From NCBI GenBank assembly GCA_934155645.1, contig CAKPHC010000003.1, forward strand, positions 1 to 64,000: a stretch of DNA of 64,000 bases, in the 5' to 3' direction. Below are positions 31,744 to 40,496 of the stretch, in pieces. The translations under genes and the position numbers were made by a program. This stretch comes from an uncultured Bacilli bacterium. Its GTDB lineage: Bacteria; Bacillota_I; Bacilli_A; RF39; UBA660. The notes under the pieces are model-generated. The model saw nothing but the letters and a program-made list of their open reading frames with translations, ran no database searches and had not been told where the DNA came from. Position 1 is the first letter of the stretch; every line of letters begins with the position of its first letter.

Positions 31744-31773
31744 TTGACTATTGTTTATATATTCATGTATAAT
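31744..31773 (+). promoter_or_regulatory. promoter of tRNA-Ser
   Basis: TTGACT (31744-31749), 18-bp spacer, TATAAT (31768-31773) preceded by TG. It lies within a 7-bp inverted repeat, GGTTGAC (31742-31748) and GTCAACC (31781-31787). Confidence 0.7.
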
Positions 31774-31795
31774 GTTATATGTCAACCGTGGTTAT

Positions 31796-31886
31796 GGAGA
31801 CGTACTCAAGAGGCTGAAGAGGCGCCCCTGCTAAGGGTGTAGATCGGGTAACTGGTGCGAGGGTTCAAATCCCTCCGTCTCCGCCA
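31796..31886 (+). tRNA. tRNA-Ser(GCT)
   Basis: This is a 91-base cloverleaf with the long variable arm of class II tRNAs. The acceptor GGAGACG pairs with CGTCTCC, the discriminator is G, and CCA is encoded. The anticodon loop CTGCTAA gives anticodon GCT, which reads AGC and AGU serine codons. It is a single-gene unit with its own promoter and terminator. Confidence 0.95.
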
Positions 31887-31896
31887 TTATAAAATT

Positions 31897-31925
31897 AACT
31901 CTGTATTCGTACAGAGTTTTATTTT
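31897..31925 (+). terminator. Rho-independent terminator of tRNA-Ser
   Basis: A perfect 9-bp stem AACTCTGTA/TACAGAGTT with a TTCG tetraloop, followed by TTATTTT. Confidence 0.9.
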
Positions 31926-31968
31926 GCTATAAATTATGATAAAATATCTATGTAATATTGGAGGTTAT

Positions 31969-32676
31969 ATGAAATTAGTAGTAAAAGACTTAAAAAAGAA
32001 TTATGAAAAAAATGAGGTATTAAAAGAAATTAACTTTACATTTGAAGAAGGAAAAATCTATGGCTTATTAGGTAGAAATGGTGCAGGTAAAACAACGCTT
32101 TTCAATTGCTTAAATGAAGATATAGATATTAATTCTGGTGAGTTTTATTTACTAGACAATAATATTCAAAAAGAAATAACTTCTAATGATATTGGCTATG
32201 TTTTATCTACACCAATAGTGCCAGAATTTTTAACTGGAAGAGAATTTTTAAAGTTCTTCATAGATATAAATAAAGACAAAATAAATACTGATAAAACAAT
32301 AGATGATTACTTTGATTTAATTAAAATGGATATACCTTCACGTGATAAATTAATGAAAGAATACTCTCATGGTATGAAAAATAAAATGCAAATGCTTATT
32401 AATATCATTTATAATCCTAAAATAATATTATTAGATGAACCATTAACTTCTTTTGATGTAGTAGTAGCAGATGAAATGAAGAAACTATTAAAATCAATAA
32501 AAAAAGACCACATTTTAATATTTTCAACACACATAATGGAACTAGCACTAGATTTATGTGATGAAATAGTTGTATTAAATAATGGTAAGTTAGAGAAAAT
32601 GGAAAAAGGTAATTTAAGTAAGAAACAATTTGAAGATAAGATAATTAATACATTAAAAGGTGAAGAAGATGCTTAA
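31969..32676 (+). CDS. ABC transporter ATP-binding protein
   Basis: This is a single nucleotide-binding domain of 235 residues. Walker A GRNGAGKTT is at about 35-43, the signature is YSHGMKNKM, and Walker B LLLDEP is near 153-159. The family resembles multidrug, bacteriocin and antibiotic export ATPases (ABC-2 type). TTGGAGG lies four bases before the ATG at 31969. The last codons overlap the permease gene, giving a two-gene exporter. The substrate is unknown. Confidence 0.9.
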   Translation: MKLVVKDLKKNYEKNEVLKEINFTFEEGKIYGLLGRNGAGKTTLFNCLNEDIDINSGEFYLLDNNIQKEITSNDIGYVLSTPIVPEFLTGREFLKFFIDINKDKINTDKTIDDYFDLIKMDIPSRDKLMKEYSHGMKNKMQMLINIIYNPKIILLDEPLTSFDVVVADEMKKLLKSIKKDHILIFSTHIMELALDLCDEIVVLNNGKLEKMEKGNLSKKQFEDKIINTLKGEEDA

Positions 32677-34234
32677 TACAGTAATTAACTCTTTTAAATT
32701 AAAAAATGCTTATTCTACCAATAGTTTTATTTACAATCTTAGAAAACTACCAATAATAGGTAAAAAAATACCTAGTAATTTATATGGTAATAGAGTAATA
32801 ATGACTATAATAAACATAATATTTGGATTATTTAAAATAATATCTTTATTTGTAGGAAAATTTATTTATGTTGGTTTAATGATTTATTTACCTGCTACTA
32901 GTTTTAAAAATTCTAATGCTTTTTTAAATATTTTTGTATTTTTAACATTGATAGGAGCTTTCGGTAATACATTTATATTTAATCCTAGTAAAGATAAGTA
33001 TTATTCAATTATTCTAATGAAAACAGATGCCAAAAAATATGCGCTTTATAACTTTTATTACTTTTTGATAACTTTATTTATAAGTTTTTATCCAGCTGTT
33101 TTAGTCTATGGAATTATATCTAACATTAATATCTATATTTTACTTTTATTACCGTTATTAGTAATATGTATGAAACCAATAGGAAACTTTTTCTATTTAA
33201 AATATTACGAAAATAAGAAAAAAGTGATTACAGAAAACAACTTTTTAATTATGGGAATAGCAGGACTTATTGGTATATCTCTAGCATATATTCTTCCTTC
33301 TTTAGGTTACTGTCTTAACTATTTAGCATTTATAATAATCCTTATCATATCTATTGCTTTTGCACTATATTCTCTTACATATATAAGAAAATGTAACAAT
33401 TATAACAAAATATATAAAGAAATCTTAACACTTAATAATATAATTTTTGATACTAAAGCTACTAATGTTGCAAACAAAAAGAAGCAATATGAAGCAAGTA
33501 TCGATGCTAAAGTAATGATTAACAGCAATAAAAAGGGATATGGTTACTTTAATGAATTATTTATAAAAAGACATAGAAATATTTTAACAAGGTCTGCTAT
33601 AATAACTTCTTTAATTGCATTAGGAGTAATATTAATTGCTTTTATAGGAACTTTGATAGATAAACAAGTATATACTGATATTAATAAAATGACATTGACG
33701 TCACTTCCATATTTTGTCTTTATCATGTATGTAATAAATAGGGGAAGTGTAATTACTCAAGCAATGTTTATAAACTGTGATAGCAGTATGCTTAATTATC
33801 GTTTTTATAGGCAACCTAAAGTAATACTAGAATTATTTAAAGAAAGACTAAAAACATTAATAAAAATTAATATGATACCTAGTTTAGTAATAGCAATAGG
33901 GCTACCATTTCTATTATTTGTAACAGGGGGAACCTCTAATAACTTAAACTATATTCTATTATTTATTTCCATTATATCTTTATCAGTATTCTTTTCAGTT
34001 CATCATTTGGTTATTTATTATTTATTACAACCTTATGACATAAACATGAAAGCTAAGAGCAGTACATATTCGATAGTAAATGGTATAACTTACTTTATTT
34101 GTTACTTATGTATTGACTTTTCTTATCCAACTTTAATATTTGCTACTTTTGTAACGCTATTCTCAGTAATCTACATCTTAGTAGCACTGTATTTAGTATA
34201 CAAATACGCATATAAGACATTTAAATTGAAATAA
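32669..34234 (+). CDS. ABC transporter permease (ABC-2-like)
   Basis: The 521-residue protein has about ten or more hydrophobic helices in two groups separated by a charged loop near 250-300. It starts at the ATG at 32669, inside the end of the ATPase gene, behind AAGGTGAAGAAG. Its tight coupling with the ATPase is the main reason to call it the membrane partner. It appears to be the only membrane subunit of the transporter. Confidence 0.75.
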   Translation: MLNTVINSFKLKNAYSTNSFIYNLRKLPIIGKKIPSNLYGNRVIMTIINIIFGLFKIISLFVGKFIYVGLMIYLPATSFKNSNAFLNIFVFLTLIGAFGNTFIFNPSKDKYYSIILMKTDAKKYALYNFYYFLITLFISFYPAVLVYGIISNINIYILLLLPLLVICMKPIGNFFYLKYYENKKKVITENNFLIMGIAGLIGISLAYILPSLGYCLNYLAFIIILIISIAFALYSLTYIRKCNNYNKIYKEILTLNNIIFDTKATNVANKKKQYEASIDAKVMINSNKKGYGYFNELFIKRHRNILTRSAIITSLIALGVILIAFIGTLIDKQVYTDINKMTLTSLPYFVFIMYVINRGSVITQAMFINCDSSMLNYRFYRQPKVILELFKERLKTLIKINMIPSLVIAIGLPFLLFVTGGTSNNLNYILLFISIISLSVFFSVHHLVIYYLLQPYDINMKAKSSTYSIVNGITYFICYLCIDFSYPTLIFATFVTLFSVIYILVALYLVYKYAYKTFKLK

Positions 34235-34297
34235 GTTTTACTACTTGAAATTAATAAACACTTATTATATAATTAAATAGAAAGTAGAGGGTGTCCT

Positions 34298-35005
34298 ATG
34301 GATAATGAAGAAAAGAAAGTAAAGACAACTGCTCCAAAGAAAAAGACAACAACTAAAAAAACAACTAAATCAAGTATTAGTAAACCTGCTAAAAAAGCAA
34401 CAACAACTAAAAAAGTAACTGAAAAAAAAGTAACAGAGAAAAAAGCAGAAGCTAAACCTGTAAAGAAAGTAACTAAAAAACAAGAAGTAAAGAAACAAGA
34501 ACCTAAAAAAGAAATTCCTGCAGTTAAAAAAGAAGAAGTATTAGAAAAGAAAGAAACTGTAGTAATTACCGAAAAAGCTAAAAAAGGTCCAAGTGAAGAA
34601 ATATTAGAAATTAGAAAAAGAAGACATATTATTGAAGCTGTAATAATAGTAGTACTATTACTTATAGCAATCATGCTTCTATCTAATCGTACTTTCCTTA
34701 AAACTAGCTATAAAAATGATAATATAGATATTTCTATACCTAGATTTAGTTATTTTGTAAAAGATAAAGATAATAAAGTAAAACTAGTAACTTTAAGAAA
34801 ATCAAAATATTTAAAAGAATATTATAATGAATACTTAGAAGGATTCATATTCTATAGTTGCGCTGAAGGAGAAAAAACTTTCTATTACAATGAGAATACT
34901 CGTTCTTTAATTAAAGAAATTAAAGTAGAAAAGAAGTTTGCTATTAAAACAGTAGAAATTACTTATGATACTAGATCTCCAGAAGAAGTATGTGGAATTA
35001 AGTAA
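34298..35005 (+). CDS. membrane protein with Lys/Thr-rich cytoplasmic tail
   Basis: Residues 1-100 are a low-complexity region rich in Lys, Thr, Ala and Pro (KKVTEKKVTEKKAEAK). One membrane helix follows (about 108-126) and then an outer domain of some 105 residues containing two cysteines. The layout, a basic tail with one span and a small outer domain, is the same as in the protein at 2928, although the outer domains differ. No family is recognised. The basic tail could bind DNA or RNA near the membrane, which is inference only. Confidence 0.6.
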   Translation: MDNEEKKVKTTAPKKKTTTKKTTKSSISKPAKKATTTKKVTEKKVTEKKAEAKPVKKVTKKQEVKKQEPKKEIPAVKKEEVLEKKETVVITEKAKKGPSEEILEIRKRRHIIEAVIIVVLLLIAIMLLSNRTFLKTSYKNDNIDISIPRFSYFVKDKDNKVKLVTLRKSKYLKEYYNEYLEGFIFYSCAEGEKTFYYNENTRSLIKEIKVEKKFAIKTVEITYDTRSPEEVCGIK

Positions 35006-35014
35006 AAAGGTCAG

Positions 35015-35041
35015 AAAAGCGACATTTTAGTCGCTTTTTTT
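35015..35041 (+). terminator. Rho-independent terminator
   Basis: A perfect 9-bp stem AAAAGCGAC/GTCGCTTTT followed by TTT. Confidence 0.9.
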
Positions 35042-35172
35042 AATGCTTTGAAACCCTTATATATCAAGGAAAACATCCAATTTGATACTTAAAAAGGCCA
35101 CGAAAATTTGACAAAAACGCTAAAATTTGCTAAAATATGTATCTGTCACGTGAAATAAGAGGTGTATTTAAA

Positions 35173-35865
35173 ATGTTTTATGATGAAACACAAGCAATAA
35201 AAGCGTGTGAAGAAGACCCCTCGCTGATATTTGAACTTATCAAAGAAGGGCACTACCAAATAGTTGATTTATTATTAACTAAGAAAAAAGTAGATATTAA
35301 TATATGTGATGAACTTGGAAATAATGTTCTTGTTAGATTACTAAAAAAAGGACAATATGAATTAGTTCTAAAACATATGAAGAATAAAAAGTGGGATGTT
35401 AACCATCAAAACAATGAAGGTGATACATTCGCACATATCTTAGTACTATACAATTATGTAAATGTACTTGAGATAATTAACCAATTAAAAAAGAATAAAG
35501 ATTTTATGCCAAATATAAAAAACAATAAGGGGGAGACTATACTTGACAAATCTATTAATGATAATTACATTTATACAACAGTTAAAATACTTGAGGATAG
35601 AAGATTTAATAACATTGATGTAGTGTCATTTAAAAACTTATATGATACATACATTAAAACAAACAACTATGGTAAATATACAAAATTAACTAACTTACAA
35701 TTAATATTAGATAACCTTGAAGATAAACCATTATTACCTAATATGGCTAAGTTAATTAATATCGTAAAAGAAAACTTTGATGTTATTAAAGAAGAAGTAA
35801 TTAACAATAAAACAAAAGAATTAGATAGTATTATTACTAGTGTATTATACGAAAGTAGAGCGTAG
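35173..35865 (+). CDS. ankyrin-repeat protein
   Basis: The 230-residue protein contains three to four ankyrin-type units. They read VDLLLTKKKVDINICDELGNNVLVRLLKKG, then HMKNKKWDVNHQNNEGDTFAHILVLYN, then NKGETILDKSIND. Ankyrin repeats mediate protein binding. There is no signal peptide or membrane helix, so it should be cytoplasmic. I chose the ATG at 35173, eight bases after AGAGGTG, over the ATG at 35137, which has no ribosome site and overlaps the presumed -10. It is a single-gene unit between two terminators; its partner is unknown. Confidence 0.75.
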   Translation: MFYDETQAIKACEEDPSLIFELIKEGHYQIVDLLLTKKKVDINICDELGNNVLVRLLKKGQYELVLKHMKNKKWDVNHQNNEGDTFAHILVLYNYVNVLEIINQLKKNKDFMPNIKNNKGETILDKSINDNYIYTTVKILEDRRFNNIDVVSFKNLYDTYIKTNNYGKYTKLTNLQLILDNLEDKPLLPNMAKLINIVKENFDVIKEEVINNKTKELDSIITSVLYESRA

Positions 35866-35880
35866 GTTCTACTTTTTCTT
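35852..35880 (+). terminator. Rho-independent terminator of the ankyrin gene
   Basis: AAAGTAGA pairs with TCTACTTT over the stop codon and runs into TTCTTTT. Confidence 0.7.
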
Positions 35881-35900
35881 TTATTTTTAATATGTTTTGT

Positions 35901-35908
35901 TGTATAAT
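35901..35908 (+). promoter_or_regulatory. -10 element of the miaB operon
   Basis: TGTATAAT lies 23 bp before the miaB start codon. No clear -35 is seen. Confidence 0.45.
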
Positions 35909-35930
35909 GTAAAAAGAAATGAGGGATATT

Positions 35931-37340
35931 ATGGAACTACCTAGTTATATAGAAGCAAGAAAAAGAACTAAAGATAAAGTTGCTATTGAATATTATAGTA
36001 ATGATATTAAAAATATAGGATTAAATAAAACTTATCATATTAAAACTTATGGTTGTCAAATGAACGAACATGATAGTGAAAATATTAAAGCAATGTTAGA
36101 AGAACTAGGCTTTACTTATAATGACAATTACGAAGAAAGTGATTTAGTTCTTTTAAATACTTGTTCCATTAGAGAAAATGCTCATAATAAAGCTTTTGGT
36201 ATGTTAGGAAGATTAAAACATTTAAAAGAAAAAAATCCTAATCTTATTGTAGGATTATGTGGATGTATGGCTCAAGAAGAAGGAGTAGTTAATGAAATAT
36301 TAACAAAATATAAATGGGTTAATTTTGTATTTGGTACTCATAACTTACATCGCTTACCATATCTTATAAATGAAAACTTGAAAAGTAATAAAAGTGAGAT
36401 AGAAGTATATAGTAAAGAAGGAAATATCATAGAAGGTATGCCAGTTAAAAGAGAAAGTAAATATAAAGCTTTTGTAAATATAATTTATGGTTGTGATAAG
36501 TTTTGTACTTACTGTATAGTGCCTTTTACTAGAGGAAAACAAAGAAGTAGATTAATGGAAGATATTATTACTGAAGTAAAAGGACTGGTAGATAATGGTT
36601 ATCAAGAAGTTACTTTATTAGGACAAAATGTTAATGCTTATGGTAAAGATTTAGGATTAGGCTACGGTATGGAAGAATTACTAGAAGAAGTAAGTAAGAC
36701 TAATATTCCTAGAATTAGATTTGTAACTAGTCATCCTTGGGACTTTACTGACAAAATGATAGATGTTATAGCAAATAATAAAAACATTATGCCGGCAATT
36801 CACTTACCCGTTCAATCAGGGTCATCTAGAATTTTAAAACTAATGGGTAGAAGATATACTAAAGAAGAGTACTTAGAATTATTTAATAAAATTAAGAATA
36901 AAGTACCTAATGTAAGTATTTCAACTGATATTATAGTAGGATTCCCAGGTGAGACTGAAGAAGACTTTATAAAAACTTTAGAACTAGCTGATACATGTAA
37001 ATTTGATAATGCCTTTACATTTATCTATTCTCCAAGAGAAAACACAGCAGCAGCAAGACTTAAAGATGATGTAACACTAGAAGAAAAAGAAGAAAGATTA
37101 CATAGATTAAATGAAGTAGTAAACAAATATTTCTTAGAGAACAATAAGAAATTAGTAGGTAAAATTGTACCTGTATTAGTCGAAGGTATCAGTGATAAGA
37201 AAAATGAATTATATGGTTATACTGACACTAATAAATTGATTAACTTTAAAGGAGATACTTCATTAATAGGGAAAATAATTGATGTAAAAGTAACAGATGC
37301 TAAAACTTGGAGTTTAGATGGAGAACTAAATGAAGGATAA
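35931..37340 (+). CDS. miaB: MiaB, tRNA-2-methylthio-N6-isopentenyladenosine synthase
   Basis: This radical-SAM enzyme adds a methylthio group to i6A37 of tRNAs that read UNN codons. The N-terminal cluster site begins with KTYGCQMNEHDSE (Cys 42) and continues with NTCSIREN and CGCMAQE. The radical-SAM cluster is at Cys 188, 192 and 195 (YGCDKFCTYCIVPFTRG). A TRAM domain forms the C-terminus. At 469 residues it is full length. I chose the ATG at 35931, five bases after GAGGG. It overlaps the ricA-like gene, the same order (ymcB-ymcA) as in Bacillus subtilis. Confidence 0.95.
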   Translation: MELPSYIEARKRTKDKVAIEYYSNDIKNIGLNKTYHIKTYGCQMNEHDSENIKAMLEELGFTYNDNYEESDLVLLNTCSIRENAHNKAFGMLGRLKHLKEKNPNLIVGLCGCMAQEEGVVNEILTKYKWVNFVFGTHNLHRLPYLINENLKSNKSEIEVYSKEGNIIEGMPVKRESKYKAFVNIIYGCDKFCTYCIVPFTRGKQRSRLMEDIITEVKGLVDNGYQEVTLLGQNVNAYGKDLGLGYGMEELLEEVSKTNIPRIRFVTSHPWDFTDKMIDVIANNKNIMPAIHLPVQSGSSRILKLMGRRYTKEEYLELFNKIKNKVPNVSISTDIIVGFPGETEEDFIKTLELADTCKFDNAFTFIYSPRENTAAARLKDDVTLEEKEERLHRLNEVVNKYFLENNKKLVGKIVPVLVEGISDKKNELYGYTDTNKLINFKGDTSLIGKIIDVKVTDAKTWSLDGELNEG

Positions 37341-37668
37341 TCTACTAAATTGTATTGATGAAATAATTTCTATTATTGAAAGTAGCAATGAATATCAAAA
37401 GTATCAGACTATTTCTAAAAAAATGAAGAATAATTCTGAAGTTATGAATTTAATTTCCAGTATAAAAATTCTTCAACAACGCCTTGTAAAAGAACAATCT
37501 TTAGAAAATGACACTAGCGAAATAGATGAAGAAATTAATAAAAAATTAAAACTATTAGAAGAATATCCCATATATCTAGAATATACTTATCTTCAAGAGG
37601 ATTTAAATAACAGTATTCTCCTTGTAAAAGAGAAAATAGAGAACTATATAAATAATCTTACTAATTAA
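37330..37668 (+). CDS. ricA: YlbF/YmcA-family protein (RicA-like)
   Basis: The 112-residue helical protein belongs to the YlbF/YmcA (DUF964) family. In B. subtilis, RicA (YmcA) forms a complex with RicF and RicT that affects mRNA maturation, competence and sporulation. The pattern EIISIIESSNEYQKYQTISKKMKNN...VMNLISSIKILQQRLV fits the family, and the position directly after miaB is conserved. Its start overlaps the miaB stop, with GGAG six bases upstream. Which paralog of the family it is rests on synteny. Confidence 0.75.
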   Translation: MKDNLLNCIDEIISIIESSNEYQKYQTISKKMKNNSEVMNLISSIKILQQRLVKEQSLENDTSEIDEEINKKLKLLEEYPIYLEYTYLQEDLNNSILLVKEKIENYINNLTN

Positions 37669-37677
37669 GAGGTAATT

Positions 37678-38535
37678 ATGGACGGAATAATATTAGTAAA
37701 TAAACCAAAAGATATGACTAGTAGAGATGTAGTTAATATTCTTTGTAAAAAGTTTGATACAAGAAGTGTTGGCCATACAGGAACACTAGACCCCATCGCT
37801 TGTGGTGTCTTAGCAATTGCTATTAATAAAGGTGTAAAAATAGTAGATTTTTTAATAAATGACACTAAAGAATACATTGCAACTGCTAAATTTGGACTTT
37901 TAACAGACACTTTAGATATAACAGGAAAAGTACTTGATGAAGTAAAAGACTATGTTATAGATGAAGAAAAATTAAAACAAGTATTAAATTCTTTTATCGG
38001 TAAAAGTTTGCAAGAAGTTCCAAAATATTCAGCAATTAAAGTATCTGGTAAAAGACTATATGAATACGCAAGAAAAGATGAAGAAGTAGAAATACCTAAA
38101 AGAGAAATAGAAATATTTGATATTGAACTTTTAAGCTTTAATAAAGAAAAATTTACTTTTAAAGTATCTGTAAGTAAAGGAACTTATATAAGAAGTTTAA
38201 TTAGAGATATAGGGGAAAAGCTAGGTATACCTTGTTCTATGAAAGAATTAATAAGAACTCGTCAAGGAAATTTTAAAATTGAAAATAGTTATACATTAGA
38301 CGATATAAAAAATGATAAGTATGAAATTATCCCTATAAAAGATTGCCTAGCAGGATATCAATTTATCAAAGTAGATGATTTTATTGCTAATAAAGTATTA
38401 AATGGTAGAATACTAGAGAATAGATATTCATCTGATATAGTTATTTTTATTAATAAAGAAGATGAAGTACTTGCAATATATAAAGTATATGAAAAAGATA
38501 AATCTAAAGTTAAACCAGTAAAGGTCTTAAAATAA
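37678..38535 (+). CDS. truB: TruB, tRNA pseudouridine-55 synthase
   Basis: TruB makes pseudouridine 55 in the T loop of tRNAs. The catalytic Asp is at 38 in GHTGTLDPIACG. Other family blocks are KYSAIKVSGKRLYEYAR and GTYIRSLIRDIGEKLG. It is 285 residues long with a normal C-terminal domain. It follows ricA by nine bases with AGAGGT upstream of the ATG and probably shares the miaB transcript. Confidence 0.95.
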   Translation: MDGIILVNKPKDMTSRDVVNILCKKFDTRSVGHTGTLDPIACGVLAIAINKGVKIVDFLINDTKEYIATAKFGLLTDTLDITGKVLDEVKDYVIDEEKLKQVLNSFIGKSLQEVPKYSAIKVSGKRLYEYARKDEEVEIPKREIEIFDIELLSFNKEKFTFKVSVSKGTYIRSLIRDIGEKLGIPCSMKELIRTRQGNFKIENSYTLDDIKNDKYEIIPIKDCLAGYQFIKVDDFIANKVLNGRILENRYSSDIVIFINKEDEVLAIYKVYEKDKSKVKPVKVLK

Positions 38536-38607
38536 ATGACAAGGCCTCAACATTACTTTCTATTTTATCTTTTTTTTGATATAATTAAATAGAACGGAGG
38601 AGTACTT

Positions 38608-39540
38608 ATGCATACTTATATAATTGAATCTAGTGATTATGTTGTAATTAATACTAGAATAGAAGATATATTAAAAAGTAATAAATTAGATAAAGATATG
38701 ATTATTAAGTATGACTTATTAGAAACTCCTATAAGCGTTGCTATAGAAGACTTAGACACTTATAATTTCTTATCAAGTAATAAAGTAGTAATCTGTGATA
38801 ATGCATATTTTCTAACGGCTTCTAAACCTAAAGGAGCTATCGCTCATAATGAAGAAGAATTAGAAAGATATTTAAATAATCCTAGTAAAGATAATATTTT
38901 AATCTTAATTTGTGATAAATTAGATGCTAGAAAAAAACTAGTTAAATTAATTGATAAAAAATATATTCTAGGTGGCGAAGTATCTATCGAAGATTTAATA
39001 CATAAAAACTTAGAAGACTATAAAATGGATTATAAAACTACTAATTATTTAATTGATTATTGTGATAAAGATAACGAGAAAATTCTAAATGAATTAGAAA
39101 AGTTAAAGTGTTACAAGTTAAAAGAAAAAGTAATAACAATAGATGACATTAATGAAGTAGTTTTTAAATTAGCAGGAGATAATATCTTTTCCTTAGTTGA
39201 TAGTATCGTTTTAAAAAACAAAAAGAAAGCATATGATATTACTCATGAATTGATTGATAAAGGTGAAGATATAAGTAAAATAATAATCTTAGTAGCAGAC
39301 CAATTTAGATTAATGAATCAAGTAAAATCTTTCTTAAAAGAAGGATATACTCAAGAACAAATTGCTAGTAAAATGAAGATTCATCCATACCGAGTAAAAC
39401 TAGCAGCCGAGAAGGGTTATAATTACTCATCTAAAGTATTATTGGAGAACTTAGAAAAATTATTTGATGTTGACTACATGATAAAAAGTGGTCAAAACAA
39501 TCCCCTCTTAGCATTTGAATTATTTTTAGCTAATTTATAG
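38608..39540 (+). CDS. holA: DNA polymerase III, delta subunit
   Basis: The delta subunit is the part of the clamp loader that opens the sliding clamp. The protein has the expected 310 residues and the family's late helical pattern (AGDNIFSLVDSIVLKNKKKAYDI, ILVADQFRLMNQVK, IASKMKIHPYRVKLA, LLAFELFLANL). As usual for delta, no Walker A motif is present. GGAGGAG lies six bases before the ATG, and a TATAAT is found about 25 bases further upstream. Confidence 0.85.
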   Translation: MHTYIIESSDYVVINTRIEDILKSNKLDKDMIIKYDLLETPISVAIEDLDTYNFLSSNKVVICDNAYFLTASKPKGAIAHNEEELERYLNNPSKDNILILICDKLDARKKLVKLIDKKYILGGEVSIEDLIHKNLEDYKMDYKTTNYLIDYCDKDNEKILNELEKLKCYKLKEKVITIDDINEVVFKLAGDNIFSLVDSIVLKNKKKAYDITHELIDKGEDISKIIILVADQFRLMNQVKSFLKEGYTQEQIASKMKIHPYRVKLAAEKGYNYSSKVLLENLEKLFDVDYMIKSGQNNPLLAFELFLANL

Positions 39541-39594
39541 TTTTTGGAAAAATATAGAATTTCTATTCATATACTTTTATAGGTGAATAAGTAT

Positions 39595-40437
39595 ATGTTT
39601 AAGAAATTCTTTTCATTTACAGGTGTTATGGCTTTGGTATGCTTTAGCTTCTACTATACTGATAGTGCAGTAGATATCGTTAAAAGAAACGACCCTATCA
39701 TGAAAGAAATAAAGACTGTTGCTAGCAATTATGAACAAGATTCTCAAGATGCAGTATTAATAAATAACAATATTATTCCAGGTATAAATGGCATTAAAGT
39801 AGATATAGATAGAAGTTACGAAAAAATGAAAAAATATGGTTCATTTGATGAAAGCCTACTAGTGTTTCAAGAAGTAACTCCTGTTATAAGTACAAGTAAT
39901 AATTATGATAAATTTATTATTAAAGGTAACAGTACTAATCAAAGTATAAGCCTAGTTTTTAAGATTAATACTATTTCTTATATAGATGAATTATTAGAAA
40001 CATTAAAAGAAAAAAAAGCTAGAGCAACTTTCTTTGTAACAAGCGATATCATTAATAATGAAATATCAACCATTGAAAAAATATACTTAAATGGTCATGA
40101 AATAGAATTACTAGATGATTACTATATTTATAAAGATGTTAAATCTAATAATAAATTAATAAAGCAATTAACGGGTACTAAACTTAAATATTGTTATAGT
40201 GAAGAAGAAGATAAAGAAATAATAAAGAATTGTAAAAGTAGTAAAATGCATACAATAATACCTAGTATTATTACTTCAACTTTTCCTTACAACAGTATTA
40301 AAAACCATGTAGTAAGTGGTTCTATTATAAGTTTAAACAATAATTTAAATACTATAAGAGAATTTTCTCCTATCCTAAATTACTTAAATCAAAAAGGATA
40401 TAAAATGCTTCTACTAAGTGATTTGTTAAAAGAATAA
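39595..40437 (+). CDS. degenerate polysaccharide-deacetylase-like protein
   Basis: After one membrane helix (about 7-22) and a spacer comes a NodB-like domain from about residue 115. The frame of the fold is kept: SLVFKINTISYIDELLETLKEKKARATFFVTSDII, then LNGHEIELLDDYY, and later strands. The metal and catalytic residues are gone. The TFDDG Asp pair is replaced by VFKIN, and the H-x3-H motif is missing after NGHEIELL. It is therefore probably not an active deacetylase. I chose the ATG at 39595 behind AGGTG. It lies directly before the spoIIGA-sigE pair, and sporulation use of such proteins (for example PdaB) is known, so a role in spore formation is a reasonable guess. Confidence 0.65.
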   Translation: MFKKFFSFTGVMALVCFSFYYTDSAVDIVKRNDPIMKEIKTVASNYEQDSQDAVLINNNIIPGINGIKVDIDRSYEKMKKYGSFDESLLVFQEVTPVISTSNNYDKFIIKGNSTNQSISLVFKINTISYIDELLETLKEKKARATFFVTSDIINNEISTIEKIYLNGHEIELLDDYYIYKDVKSNNKLIKQLTGTKLKYCYSEEEDKEIIKNCKSSKMHTIIPSIITSTFPYNSIKNHVVSGSIISLNNNLNTIREFSPILNYLNQKGYKMLLLSDLLKE

Positions 40438-40447
40438 TACAAGAATC

Positions 40448-40471
40448 GACACAATTTAACGTGTCTTTTTT
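40448..40471 (+). terminator. Rho-independent terminator
   Basis: GACAC/GTGTC with an 8-base loop, followed by six T residues. Confidence 0.7.
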
Positions 40472-40496
40472 ATATTATATTCTTGGTGGTGATATC

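Noticed and set aside
35137..35172. ATG at 35137 as the ankyrin gene start
   Set aside because: There is no ribosome site, and a -10-like TAAAAT sits directly before it. AGAGGTG supports 35173.
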